From Thermothielavioides terrestris NRRL 8126 (taxonomy: Eukaryota > Ascomycota > Sordariomycetes > Sordariales > Chaetomiaceae), in the NCBI RefSeq assembly GCF_000226115.1, contig NC_016457.1, positions 744,001 to 808,000 of the forward strand: 64,000 nt of DNA, in the 5' to 3' direction. The translations under genes were made by a program, and so were the position numbers. The first letter of the stretch is position 1. Each line of letters opens with the position of its first letter. The notes beneath the pieces are model-generated. The model saw only the letters and a program-made list of their open reading frames with translations, had not been told where the DNA came from and searched no databases. Positions 35,130-47,012 of this stretch are shown here, piece after piece.

Positions 35130-37820
35130 GGTGACTGCGAGGTGAAATCTGGGGACTGGCAAGAACCGCCGTCTTTCACTCAGTCCAGCTGGATGGGCTC
35201 AGGTCATTTCCACCGCTCGAATGTTGCAAAGGGGTTGGATGGCGGATGCGTGTAAGTGAGATCTTGAAGATACCAGGCCGCCGAGCGAAACTGCGATGAT
35301 CCCTGTTGGGCCTGGATCAAGCCTTATCGAAGGCTGTTTCAAGCTGAAGCAATGCAAGCTCCAAACAAGATGACCCAAGCTCGGGAGGTCAAGCCCGAAC
35401 GTGCGATTCGCCCGTGACAGTCCCTGTACCACCAAGCGCATGCAGGACCAGCACAATCCGCCGGACCTTAAATGTGAACCGAATTACACCTCGTCAAAGT
35501 CGAGCGTCGTGGGTGTCTCGGCGGATCCTGGAATCAACATCCATCGGCTTGCGTGGGCGACGGCAATCCTGGCGACGATTGGTCAATTAGCAAGACTGCG
35601 ACTCCAAATGCACGACGAAGGGGTTCATGCTATAGCATGTGCGTTAAGAAACGGCAACCCCTGGGCCAAATCCGGCAATGGCAACCTGATAACCTGGAGC
35701 GGCTGGTGGGACTGGGGTTCCGCAGCGGTCGAGACCGACTCACAAGAGGCACGATATTGTAAATGAAATTGTCCTGTAATCGCGGAGGATGGCAGCAAAT
35801 ATGAGCAGAGCTTGGTCGAAGATGAAATGGTGCGGATTGCGATGCTGATGAGGGGCGTTCTCGAAGCTTTCTCGAAGCTTTGCAAGGTTCACCCACGACG
35901 GTGGAGTTTGGAGCTGAACGATCGGATGAACAGGGCGGGCCAGACCGTGGGCAGTGGCAAACTTAAGCTCTGTTCGGGAATCAAAGTATGTCGAAGCTAT
36001 CACAAAAGTCCTCTTGGTCAGCCGAACACCCATGGGATACACATAAACAAGTGGATGGAGGCTGCGCGCCCGAATGGATCATCGGATGTCGCTCGCACGG
36101 CCTGGAGCAGTACATACTGATTGATGTTAATGATCCGAAAGTGCCACAAAAAAAAAAAAGTCCTGGTTCACAACCGAGCCCGGAGGAGAGCGAAAGACGA
36201 GAAGGAGAGGGGAAGAGGGTCTGAGGAGAAAGGAGACCCGGGTATCGCGTCGAGGGGTTGCGCAAAACCGGACTCGTCAAGCAAATGATGCACGCTTCGC
36301 AGTGCGGGCGCCCATCCAATGGCCTCTCGGCTCGACCAAGAACAGAGGAAGGAATCTGGAGAGGGGGCGTCACAGACCGGAGACTGAGGGCCCAGGACTC
36401 GAGATCGCGGAGAAGAAAGGAGAGCAATGTCCCGAATCCGGGCGAGATTGTGTTCTATCGGCACCACAGCACGCTACACTACGTCCAACACCAAACCCGT
36501 CCCTCGAAGGTTTGTGAGCCGAGCCGGCGGCCTGGCTTTCTTGTATGAGCGCTCCACTTTTGGATGCGAGCCCATCAGCGAGAGTGCCCAAGTGGAGCAG
36601 GAACATGGGGCCTGCCGAGGAGAACGGGCAGGGACTGGGCAGAGACGAACAGGGAAGACCAGGGACGAGCAGCGACGGCCACACTTCCCATGTGGCGCAC
36701 AAATCGGGAGCTTTGACGCATGCTGTGGAAGCGACAAGGTACGGTAGTTAGTTAACTCACTGACTTACAGAAGGAGCGACTTTCCGCACAGGCCCCAGGC
36801 TGCCGCGGCTGGCCGGACTCCCGCACCTCCACCAAGCCGTGTCTGCGGAGGAGCCAGGCCCGGGGGCGGCCCGGCTTAAGACTTCGTTAGTGGACACAGT
36901 CTAGGCTTTGGATGGACAATTGTGCGTGGTTTCTTTTTTGGTCAGTTTCATGTTCCATCAGAAGATCGGCCAGATAAACCAACGACTCGATGGGACCCCT
37001 CAGGCGGGAGGGAGAGGTACACTATTTCCCAGGTTTGGTCGTTGTTGGCGGAGGTCTGCTGGATTGCTCATTCTGCAATTGGGGCTTTCTCGAAAGGGCA
37101 GCCCCTGGTTTGTGAAGTTTGCAAGTTCCTCAGCACTGATCATTGGCCCATGGACGCTTGAACCAGAAAATCCCCGAAGAGCGCATCCCTCGGGGGACTT
37201 TCCACCATTGGAATGGATGGCACTGCAAACACGGCACACCCGAGTCCGCATCAGCAAGCAGATCGCAGCTGCAGCTCTTCGGCCAACGGGTTTCTCGATG
37301 CAACTGCCAAGCCGGTGTTTCCTGCTTCCCCGTCACGCTGCAGGCTTGAAAAACGTGCACTTCGAAGCTGCAAGCAGCCGCACCCCGCCAGCCAGAAGGG
37401 CCGTTACTGGAGGCGCAGTTCCTGCGCAAGTCGAGGAAACGTGCACCCGTGTTGACGGGACCCGAAAAGGGATGAGACCGGGGCGACATCCACCTCCGCT
37501 AATCCGTTTCAGGCACAGACCTTTGTGACGGCCCTCAGGCAGCGAATAGGATGCGAAGCCAGCGTGAGGCTAATTTCCTGATGTGATGAGATGTTGAAGA
37601 TCGCCCAGACCCAAGGCTCTTAAGTGGGGAACGGCGGGGGGTGCAATCCAGGATGCGACAGGCCATTTCCCCCACCAGCTCCCGGTCCCATCCCTGGTTC
37701 AGTGGTCTCCCAGCTCACGACCTCGAGTCCATTTCGAGGTTCCAACAGCGAGACGTGAGATGAGTGGTGAGATGACACGAGAAGCACAGACCGGGGGTTG
37801 GATGGCTCAGCACGCGCTGA
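35130..37820. other. intergenic region
   Basis: About 2.7 kb between the apsA start and the left copy of the inverted-repeat element. It has an A12 run near 36148 and a duplicated CGAAGCTTTCT at about 35863-35885. The frames here (for example 36908-37528, +) lack any motif. No gene is supported. Confidence 0.4.
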
Positions 37821-37826
37821 TGGCTA

Positions 37827-38216
37827 AAGAGGTCCCGCCAAGACTAATTTCGGCCAATTGTCGGCAATGTTTTTACAGCGTCAGTACCCCGCCAAGACCG
37901 CCAAGGGTTTGCACTATCGCCACGGGGTTAGCCACGGGTTAGTTCGCCAGGGGTGCGGGGGGCGGCGCCAGCCCCCCGCTGGTTAGGGTGAGGGTTATAG
38001 TTAGGGTGAGGGTCAAGGTTAGGGTGAGGGTTAACTTCGTTTTCTTTTTTTTCGATTTGGTTGAGGTTTCGTAAAGTTGTTGCAACGAGTCTTTGCGATT
38101 GTTCGTGTTGATGTTGCTCGAAGTCGTCGAGGCCCCATCGCGGCCCCGCTCAACCCGTGGCGATTGTAAATACTTGTAATCGGCAGTCTCCGAAATTAGT
38201 CTTGGCGGGACCTCTT
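37827..38216 (+). mobile_element. TIR element with telomere-like units, copy 1
   Basis: A 390-bp non-coding element flanked by TA on each side (37825-37826, 38217-38218). Its terminal inverted repeats are perfect: 37821-37853 is the exact reverse complement of 38190-38222 (33 bp, including flanking bases), starting TAAAGAGGTCCCGCCAAGAC at the TA. Inside are an 8-bp GC hairpin (GCGGGGGG at 37955, CCCCCCGC at 37972) around GGCGCC, then exactly three 18-bp units related to GGTTAGGGTGAGGGTTAT (37981-38034), then a polypyrimidine patch. It has no transposase gene. TA flanks and short TIRs fit a non-autonomous Tc1/mariner-like MITE. Confidence 0.8.
37981..38034 (+). repeat. three 18-bp TTAGGG-containing tandem units
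   Basis: Units at 37981-37998, 37999-38016 and 38017-38034 each contain TTAGGGTGAGGG. The G-rich strand has six GGG runs, so it could form a G-quadruplex. TTAGGG is the telomere repeat of most filamentous fungi, but the array is internal to a TIR element. Confidence 0.85.
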
Positions 38217-38222
38217 TAGCCA

Positions 38223-40106
38223 TAACCCAGCACGCTTCGGGCTTTTGGTGTGACATTTGAGGCGTTCCCTCTTCACATGGCCTGCACGACGAAAGCCGTG
38301 ATTGCTGCGCCCCTGGGAGCGTGGCGGGCTCCTTTAATGAAACCTCCCCCACCCATCCCTTATCACCGGAACTGCATCCAGGTTCTGGGCTGCACTAACC
38401 GGTCAACCGAATGAGACAACTTACTAGCACTTTGACTTCTCATCGGCTTGCGCGGATACACTACGGAAAACGCGGAGGTCGGACGCCCTGACAGAGCATC
38501 AACGGTGTCGGTTGAAGTCGGATGCAACGAGTGACAGACTCGTTGCGTACATTGATAGGGACAGAAATGCGTGAGTAACGTTGACTATGCTTACACTCTC
38601 AGCAGCAGTCAACGATGACAACAAGGGGCTGACTGACTGAGCGGTGCCCCTCGTACAAAGCCACCTAACGTCGTGAAGTGTGACTAGCTAGCAAAAAGAA
38701 AGGCACGCACACCAACATGCACCGGTGCCACCGCCGCGCAGAAAAAACGGCCTTGCGGCTGCGTGCTGCGAATCCGCGGGTGTAACGGGCGAGCAGCAGA
38801 CGTCTGCTGTGCTACCTACATACCTGAGTGCAAGGATGCAGCTCCGCACGGGTTCCGGACACACTCCGGTCCGTACACGGGTACAGAATACTTGCCTCGG
38901 GGGTGGGGGAGAACTGCGATGCGTTGTTCGCGGTCCCGAGTCCTAAATTCGTGTTCACTGCCAGCATTGCCGTAACATCGATGGAGTGGACTAACTATCT
39001 CGGCCCGTTTGGCTTGGAGGGCTGCCCATCTCCCCGATTTCTTCGACAAAAAGTCGACGTACGCTAGATACCTACGTTTATTGGGATCTAAATGGGTGTT
39101 GTTTTGCCTGCGGATTACCGAATACTTGGAGAGCCGCTGTAAGCAGCGTCGCGTTGAATTACACGGAGAGCGAGGCCGTGGCCAAGCACTGTACGGGAGT
39201 GCTCTGGCAGAGAGCGGAGTATCCATCCGGAGTCCCGACAGATGAGCTCAACAGCCACAACATAGGCCCTCACTATCACGTGCAGCCATGTTCCAGGTTT
39301 GTTATCGCACGCGGCACCAGTGACGCGCGCTTCATACTGTGTACGGACGGGAGTACTCCGTACTACGGTTCTTAACCCTATCCCTCCTTAGACATGCTGT
39401 CCTCCTAAGGGCAGAATCCGCAGCAAGTTCCTCCGCGACCCGACAGCTGTCGCTTCCTTGCATCAAGGCGAGCTCTACAGCTCGTCCGAGGACTCGTAAA
39501 GCCGCAATGGTCTGTAACCAACCGCCGAGATTTGCGTTGCGCCAGCCCGCCATCGCCTGAGCGCTCTATCCGTATATCGTTGGCAACCAGTACAATTAGT
39601 CTTAGAGTACATACACAGTTCAGCGCTGGGCGATGTGATGTCATTTGCGTTGGTAGGTGGCATCCTGGGCAGCGGAAGGCTTCCATTTGGTGCGGCTCTT
39701 AATGCCGAAGGAGAATCGTATCTACGTCGGGTCTTGCTTACATAGGTCGTACACATTCGGGAGTTGATGACATAGGAGCCAGAGGAGGGTGTGCATCCCA
39801 CTCTCCAACCACGCTTCTGACTTAACGCCGAAATCAACCAGCAAAGGCTCGGGCGGTCTTGAGTCATCCCGTCTCCCATGATGGCCCCCAACGAGATCTG
39901 AGACGGCGACAATGCATGCCATGACTTGTACGGGATACGCAGAACACCTCTGCGGCATTCAGGTTCCTTTCGCTATAAAGCCGTGGCCTTCCGCTGTAAT
40001 CATGCTTCCCAAGTCTCTTCAAGTGAGGTGAGATCCCCATCACCTCACCACTTATTGTTTTCTCCAAATCATCATCAACTAGCTCACCGGGCTGTAACCT
40101 ACCCTC
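38223..40106. other. intergenic region
   Basis: About 1.9 kb between the TIR element and the NmrA-like gene. It has mixed composition and no frame with a recognised motif. The last about 150 bp are probably the leader of the NmrA-like gene. Confidence 0.4.
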
Positions 40107-41057
40107 ATGGCTCCCACCATCCTCGTGGCCGGTGTGACGGGCAACACGGGCCGCGGCGTCGTCGACACCCTGCCGGCGCTGCTCCAAGCAAGCAGTACCC
40201 TGTCCGACCACCGGATCATCGCCCTGACGCGATCTCTGCAAAGCCCCGCCGCGCAGCGCCTCGCACGCGTCCCCGGCGTCCAAGTCCTCGAGCACGACTG
40301 GGCCGACATCACGGCCGACTGGCTGCGCCAGCACGGCGTGGTGAGGGCCTTCATCGCGTCGCACAACCAGCCCGACCAGTTCGCCGCGGAGTCCGGCTTC
40401 CACCTGGCAGCCCTGCAGGCGGGCGTGCGGTACGTCGTGCGCATCTCCACCGCGGCCGCCAACGTCCGGCCGGACTGCGCGACCTACTACGCCCGCACGC
40501 ACTGGGCCGTCGAGACGCTGCTGGGCGCGCCCGAGTTCGCCGCGCTGCAGTGGACCTCGCTGCGGCCGAACCTGTTCGCCAACTTCGCGCTGATGACGGC
40601 GGCAGGGCTGGTCAAGCAGTTCCGCCAGACGGGGAAGCAAGAGCAGCCGCTGCGTCTGCTGCTGACGGAACACGCTCCCATCGGCATCGTCGATCCCTGG
40701 GAGGTAGGGGTTGTCGCGGCTCACCTGCTGGCCCAGGAGGACCCGTCGACGCACAACAGGGCCAGGTACGTCGTGAGCGGGCCCGAGGACATCACGGGCG
40801 CGGGGATTGTGCAGCTGGTCGAGCAGCACATCGGCACGCGGGTGGAGAGCGTCAAGTTCGGCGATTCGTCGGCCATTCTCGAGGCGGCCGTCGCGGCCGC
40901 GCCGCAGTGGAAGAGTCTTATTATGACGATGAAGGACGGTCTGAAGGTGGAGGGGAAGGGAAAGTGGGAGGCTGACACGACGAGCAAGGAGGTGCTTGAG
41001 CTCGCTGCTCCGAAGCGGACGCCTGCTGATGTGCTGAAGGCCCTCTTGGAGGACTAA
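40107..41057 (+). CDS. NmrA-like NAD(P)-binding protein
   Basis: An intronless frame of 316 residues. It starts MAPTILVAGVTGNTGRGVVD, where GxTGNTGRG is the Rossmann dinucleotide turn of the NmrA/atypical SDR family. Other family marks are the ALTRSLQSPAAQRLA segment after strand 2, LEHDWADITADWL, and TSLRPNLFANFALM near the usual active-site region. The classical YxxxK pair is not obvious, as is common for NmrA-like proteins, which often sense NAD(P)/NAD(P)H rather than catalyse. Relatives act as redox sensors in nitrogen regulation or as quinone- or isoflavone-type reductases. Which applies here cannot be decided. The length is normal (about 300-330). The product lacks a signal peptide and is probably cytosolic. 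Confidence 0.85.
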   Translation: MAPTILVAGVTGNTGRGVVDTLPALLQASSTLSDHRIIALTRSLQSPAAQRLARVPGVQVLEHDWADITADWLRQHGVVRAFIASHNQPDQFAAESGFHLAALQAGVRYVVRISTAAANVRPDCATYYARTHWAVETLLGAPEFAALQWTSLRPNLFANFALMTAAGLVKQFRQTGKQEQPLRLLLTEHAPIGIVDPWEVGVVAAHLLAQEDPSTHNRARYVVSGPEDITGAGIVQLVEQHIGTRVESVKFGDSSAILEAAVAAAPQWKSLIMTMKDGLKVEGKGKWEADTTSKEVLELAAPKRTPADVLKALLED

Positions 41058-42644
41058 AGAGGGATAGTGATACACGCGGCTATTTAAAGAAGCAGTCCCA
41101 TGGAAGTAACTCCGGTAGCAGGACAGTACTTTGATTTATGCGCAAGGCTGACCATAAGGCAACGCGATTCGTTTTGATATATGCGCACATGAATCAAAGG
41201 GAAATTTCAACCCGTGTTTTTGCAGTAATCCCTTAGAATGGAGGTTAACGTGTAGCCAGCTCAACGCCCAGAATTCAAGCGTTATTGGGAACGAAGGTTA
41301 AAGGGCTTGAGTGGGAAATTGGATTGAAAAACACCATGATATTCAGGGTCTCTCGTGTATACTTGAGGGCGAACGGAAAGGTGGGGATGTTCGCTGCCCT
41401 CTATTCTTCCAGAACGCAGACGCAGGCCATGATCCTCCAGCTCCTCCTCAAGGGCCCAGCCAAAGCAGTCAGATTCTACAACGACAAGCAACAATCGAGT
41501 CAATCCTACGTCCCAGATCGGGAAGCGCGCGCCGAGCCAGGCAAGGCGGGACGCCGTCTTCCTAAGCTGGCCGTGGCGACAGCTCTCGTCCACTGCTGCG
41601 GTTGCTGCCGCTGCTCCTCCTATGGGCGACGCTTGTGTGCTGGCCGCGTCCCTCAGCGAGCGCTACTGACGACGGTATCGGCGCCCGCCGGCGGCGGCGG
41701 CGGCACCGTGATAACGGCGCGGGACCGGCCCTTCCTGTTGTCGCGGCTCCGCCGGACGTGGAAGACCTGGCTCGGCTCGGGGCGTAATGCGCTGTTGTTG
41801 CCGCCGTCTGCCCATCGGCAGGGGTTCCGCTCCGGCTCCGGCTCCGGCTCCGACTCCGGCGGGGGGCTCGGTGGCCGCAAGCGGTGATTCCGAGGGCGGT
41901 AGGTTTAGGTGCTGCTGCTCTTCCCGCTGTAGCTTGCGATTCACGGCGACCAGATGCAGGCGAGTCGTCGGATGGAGGAAGCCCAGCGGGCCGGAAGTGT
42001 GAATGGCATTCGAGTCCGGACGTTGGGCCCGGCCAGCCATGACCGGGTTGGAACGCTGCAGCGGGCCGTGTCAGGGTCTTATTCTATGGTTTTCAGACGA
42101 ACGTCACCGGCAAATCCATGGTCATCTGAAATTACCTTAGGTAGATAGAAACGATTGATGTTCGAGGCAAGCCGACCCCGACCTTCATGCAGCGCCACCA
42201 GCCAACACTCAAGTCACGTTGAAGCCATTAAAACCATACGGCAAAATTCAGTTACCGCGCTGTCGCTCACGCTTGCGGCGTTCGCTTTCCTTAGGTAATT
42301 CAGGTTACACTGGCTTACGGACGGGCCATGACGTCAGCTGGGCGCCGGATGAGGTGGGTTCCGGCCGCGGCCGGACCCCGCTTCTCGGCTTCTCCGCGTC
42401 TCCGGCCCGGCTCCACCCGAGGCCGGGACGAGACTCGGCAACACATGTGCACACTCAAACTGGCTGTGTGATCGTATCCTGCGGCTGATTCATCGCCAGC
42501 CTGGTGTTCCTAAGGGGAGAAACAGCTGCGGCTTACGGTGTTTTACGCCAGGCTGAGCCCTTCAAGGCGGCGCAGCGCACAGCACTCACCAACACTGACG
42601 TCAGCGAACCAGCCGCGCACCGGCTGCCCGGAGCAATAAGGACA
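41058..42644. other. intergenic region with GC-rich low-complexity part
   Basis: About 1.6 kb. Between 41560 and 41960 there is GC-rich DNA with GGC triplets and a GGCTCC hexamer run. One frame there reads like a short hydrophobic leader (LPLLLLWATLVCW, from 41605) but has no ATG and stops at 41787. It may be a decayed gene. I could not assemble one. Confidence 0.35.
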
Positions 42645-43475
42645 ATGTCCGCCCCGGCCCCTTCTCCCCTCGCGAGCACAATCAAAGCGCTCACGTTCGA
42701 CATCTTCGGCACGGCCGTCGACTGGCGCACGTCCATCACCGACGCCCTCGCCACCGCAGCCGCGGCCAAACTCACCTCCTCGTCGTCGCCGTCGTCGTCG
42801 TCCGCCGCTCTCCCGGCGCCCGTGCTCGCCAAGCTGCAGACCCTGACGCCGGCGTCGTGGGCGCTCTTCGCGGCGCAGTGGCGCGCCGCCTACGGCGCCT
42901 TCACGAGCACCTTCGACCCGGCGGCGCAGCCGTGGAAGGACGTGGACGGGCACCACCGCGAGAGCCTGGCGCGGCTGCTGGGCGAGTGGGGCCTCGGGGG
43001 CCTGTACACGGACGGCGAGATGGCCGAGCTGAGCCGCGCGTGGCACTTCCTGCGCGCGTGGCCGGACAGCGCGGCGGGGCTGCGGCGGCTGCGCGGCGCG
43101 GGCTTCGCCACGGCCAGCCTGTCCAACGGCAACCGCGCGCTGCTGCGCGACCTGGACGCGCACGCGGCGCTGGGCCTGGACAGGCTGATCTCGGCCGAGG
43201 ACTTTGGCGCGTACAAGCCGCGGCCCGAGGTGTACCGCGGCGCGTGCGAGGCGCTGGGGTTGGAGCCGCGGCAGGTGGCAATGGTGGCCGCGCATCTGAA
43301 GGATTTGGAGGCCGCGCGGGGAGTGGGCATGCGCACGGTCTATGTGGCGCGGCCGGGTGAGGAGGAATGGAAGCCGGAGGAAGAGAGGTATGCGCGGGCG
43401 CGGGAGTGGGTGGATGTGTGGGTGGCGGAGGGCGAGGGCGGGTTTGAGGAGTTGGCGAGAAGGCTTGGGGCTTGA
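42645..43475 (+). CDS. HAD-superfamily hydrolase, type II haloacid dehalogenase-like
   Basis: A single-exon frame of 276 residues. The ATG at 42645 starts the conserved N-terminus; the frame extends upstream without a good start. Motif I is LTFDIFGTAVDW, with the nucleophile at D19. Motif II is SLSNGN (S160, N161). The motif III lysine is in YKPRPEVY (K191). Motif IV is MVAAHLKDLEAAR (D220). This is the layout of (S)-2-haloacid dehalogenases, which hydrolyse short 2-haloacids through an aspartyl ester. In fungi the true substrates of such proteins are mostly unknown. A Ser-run insert (residues 44-53) sits in the cap region. Codon use is strongly GC-rich. Confidence 0.88.
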   Translation: MSAPAPSPLASTIKALTFDIFGTAVDWRTSITDALATAAAAKLTSSSSPSSSSAALPAPVLAKLQTLTPASWALFAAQWRAAYGAFTSTFDPAAQPWKDVDGHHRESLARLLGEWGLGGLYTDGEMAELSRAWHFLRAWPDSAAGLRRLRGAGFATASLSNGNRALLRDLDAHAALGLDRLISAEDFGAYKPRPEVYRGACEALGLEPRQVAMVAAHLKDLEAARGVGMRTVYVARPGEEEWKPEEERYARAREWVDVWVAEGEGGFEELARRLGA

Positions 43476-46400
43476 TGGGAGAGAGAAGAGAGATGAAATT
43501 GGCGGTCCTGTCTGCTTGGTGGCTGATTCATCCGGCTTGAGAGCTTCTGGTTGTTCCAGGTTGCTTGAGAAGCGGCATGACTCGAACCTTGAGTCTCATT
43601 GGCCGGCGCTGTAAGCTCACGGCGCAGGTAGGTCGGCGAGCGCCTCGGTGACTTCTCTCGGTTAGACACTCGTCCCGGTGCTTCCTCGACAATCGGTGAC
43701 AACGGATATCATCCCACGCTTATGAGACAGATATAAAACACGGCGAGTGCTCGTCTGAACAATGGGAACGAGAGTCGCTGCCACGTGCAGTCCCTGTCTC
43801 CGTCCCTGCCGCATTGCACACTTGCTCTTATGAGTGTTCTTATGAGTGCTTCTCTAACCAGCACGAAAAGGAGATTTGTTTTTGCGCCATCTTCCCAGCC
43901 AAGCCCCCACTGATGTTGTGACACGATGCTTTTCCGCCGCGAGGCAGCGAGGTGGTGCAGTCTCAGGCCGGCCGCCTTGTCGGTGTTGAATGGGTGAAAC
44001 TGGAAAGGACCCAGCGACGTGGTTCACAGACGCCACGGGTGTCACCAGTTGGGCCCAGGCTAATACCCGACGCAATCTGCACTAGTTATCTAGGTAGCTA
44101 GCAGGTTGGTATCAGGTTCAAAAGACGGGAAAGTCGGGGAGCGGTCAAGGCAGCCAGGCGATCTTCAAAGCCGGAGCGAGGACCACCTCTGCCGGGGCGA
44201 CAAGACCGGCAGGACAGCGAATCGCAGGACTTTGCAGAGCGCGAGGATCAGCGGCCAAGGCGGCAGCTGTGCGCAGATTGCGAATTGCGAATTGTGCCGG
44301 TAGCAGTTCTCGTGCTCCCATTTTGCCTCGGCGGGCCGACCAAGAGGCCCGACAGGACCGGCGGAACGGAGCTGTGCGTAGCAATAAAATGCGCAGAGCA
44401 CACTTGCTGGCGCGTTTCCTGTAGGCTGCCGTGCTGTCCCCGATCGATCTTGGCTGATTGCATGTGCTGTGTATACCAGGTAGGCCTGTATCATCCTACC
44501 AAAGCACAGCATTACACTATTGATGTGCGTCGCTCGTCGAGGCGAAGAGGTCGATTTCTGAGCGTTGCCGTGACCCCCAGTTCCCAACTGGGCCCCCCGC
44601 TGGGCCCGGTCCTCGCTTGTACGGGCGGATAACGGGAACTCGGCCGTGCCGCTCAATACCCGCAGCGACATGCGTCCCCCACAGGTATCCGGTACGCTGG
44701 GTGACATTCAGGTCGGCGAGCTGCGGCCACCTCACCTCACCTCACATTGTGCACGCACGGAGCACATGGCGAGGCGGAGGTTGCAGACGGACAGAGCTTA
44801 CTCCGAACAGACTGCCGCTTACTCGAGCGAGGCCTAACCGAGTCTGTGAAGAGGAAGAAGAAGGAAGGAGGGAGAGGAGGGTAGTACGGAGGAAGGAAAC
44901 GGGGAGGGCTGCGGCGCCGGATGAGTTCGGGCACGCCGTCTCACCTGCCTCGCGGCCAACTCCGTCTCGACATACTGCCGAGGTTCTCGATGTTTCCGAG
45001 GCACCGTTGGGTGTTTGTTCTAGCTGCGGCCCTGCAGTTGGTCCGTTAATGTGCCGGTCGAGGCCTGGAGGATTGGCCACATCAACTGGCCCATCCGGAG
45101 CATTGCCTGTTTGGTGAGGTCTGGGAGTTGTTGTGGTAAGGTTGAGGAACCTGGAAGTGAATGCACGAACGGGTCGGCACCGGCAGCCGGACCCGCCCTC
45201 CAACGCTGCCAAAGCCGCACGACTGTTTTACCCAGAGACCCGTCCAACTGGATGTGGAGGAGAGTCCTGCCTGGTCGGATCGCCATCGCGGATCCCGACC
45301 AGCCCGCCGCCATCTGCTGTGGAGTGTAGATAGCCTGATTATGGTCCAGGCTCAGCGCTGCGGTCTGGCGCGATCGAGAGAACTGGGTGCTAGGTCGTGG
45401 GTGGGCACGCAATACCCTCCCTGCCGCCGCTGGGGGTGCTGCTGCTGGTGCTGGGGTGCATCTCATGTCCTCGCCCTGCCGAGTGACCTCCTCCGGTCAC
45501 GCGTGAGCGGATCGAAACCCGCCATTTCAGGTCAGCACCGGAATACATAGCACTGCGTTGGGCATCTTGGAAGAAGGTCGTGCTCCGGGGGAACACAAGA
45601 AAGCAATGGACCAACTTCCAGGTTGCACACCTTACCGGGCGGGAACTGGAACCGCAACCGCGGGGCAGCTAACCACATAGGTACCTTAGCTTAGTGTACC
45701 TACACTACTTGGCGGCTGCGGGTTCGGATTGGCTGACTGCCGTCGGCCTGGGCAGCCTGAGGTGGTCTCGACGGCGGACCGCTCGCCTTGTGGCAAGTCC
45801 CGCTTGCTGCGCGCTAGGTGCCCACCCACTGGCACTGGGCCACTGGCACAACAAACGCCGCCAATGGTCCTGCGGCAGCCAACGAGAGCGAGTTCCCGGG
45901 AAGGAGCTCCTCTGGCCCGCAGACCGCGGGGGTGGCCCTGGGCCTGCTGGACCTCCACCAACGCTCAACGGTGCTGGCCGTTCTGCGTTTAACAACCTGA
46001 ACCAGCCGATCCCAAATTCAACGGAGTCCTGCTTGCAGGCCCATGGGATGTTGCTTTGTTGATGCGCGGAGCCCCTTTGGAATGGTGAATGCCTAACTGA
46101 AAAAGTACACAGTAGGTAACGTTAGATGGCAACTAGCGTAAAATGGGGCGCTGGTGAGCGGAGCGACTTTGGCGGGGCTCGAACTCTCCCTGCTGCCCGT
46201 TGCTGGGGTCTTCCCCCTTTAAAAGGCCGGGAGCCTTTGGAGCATTGCGGCAACCCCCGGTCCAAGGAGTCCTTCCCTCTCACAAGCTGCCAATGGAGCT
46301 CCTGCCAACCTCGCTCCCGCCAAAAGCATGAAAAGCTCGGGCACCCTCCCCCGCCCACCAAGCTTCCGATTCATCAATTGGCCCCTCGGCTCTCCCTGGC

Positions 46401-47012
46401 AGGCAACTGGCCCTTTCTCCCGGCGCGACACCTCAGCAGCTCAGATCCGACTCTCCACCGGGTCCAGCCAAGCAGCCGACTGCGCATCCCTATCACACCA
46501 GCACAACCCTCCCTCCCTGCTGTCCACCTATCGACCCAACTCCCTGCTAAGCTTAGAAGAGACAAAGCCCCAGGCTGCTCCACCTTCCACTCTCCATCGC
46601 CAAAGGCCAATCCATCGCTTGTCCATCACTGCCCTCCCGCAGTAAACCGTCCAACCCCCCTAGCCTGGCATCGACTGCTCTTCTCTTTCCCACTCGCAGC
46701 CAGGATTTCGTCCGACAGCGACATCTTGCCGCTGCTCCGGAGCTCGTCTCATCCCTCCCGCACGTGTTCGCTCTCCGAGTCAGAGTCGACGTTTGAACCC
46801 AGACAACAGTTTGTTTCGTGCTCGACTCGTCATTCCTCGCTTTTTGTGTGCGGTGTGCGCAGAGCCCCTCATCGGCTGATCCAAGCTCCCACCAAAACCC
46901 CCCCTTACGCTTGGTGCCACCTCCTCATTCGCAATCGTCGTCCGATAGCCGCACAGCGCAGACGAGATCCCAGTTTGCCGGGCGACGCGATCCCGCCGAA
47001 CACACGACCAAG
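43476..47012. other. long intergenic region upstream of ras-2
   Basis: About 3.5 kb. The last kilobase (46100-47012) is CT-rich and is probably the ras-2 promoter and leader. The long frames over it (46126-47067) are translations of that leader. A TATAAAA word at 43732-43738 has no gene behind it. A TAACGTTA palindrome is at 46117-46124. No other gene could be supported. Confidence 0.4.

Noticed and set aside
36908..37528. 206-residue forward open frame
   Set aside because: No motif, no homologous-looking blocks and no splice logic; treated as chance.
37821..38222. Interpretation of the TTAGGG units as a fossil telomere or chromosome end
   Set aside because: The units are not perfect TTAGGG, they are enclosed by TIRs, and the same arrangement recurs at 52 kb. 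A mobile element explains both copies better.
40079..41075. Long leftward frames over the NmrA-like gene
   Set aside because: They are antisense shadows of a GC-rich gene. The forward frame has the Rossmann motif.
41602..41787. Hydrophobic leader-like frame in GC-rich DNA
   Set aside because: No ATG and an early stop. I could not join it to any exon, so it is only mentioned in the region note.
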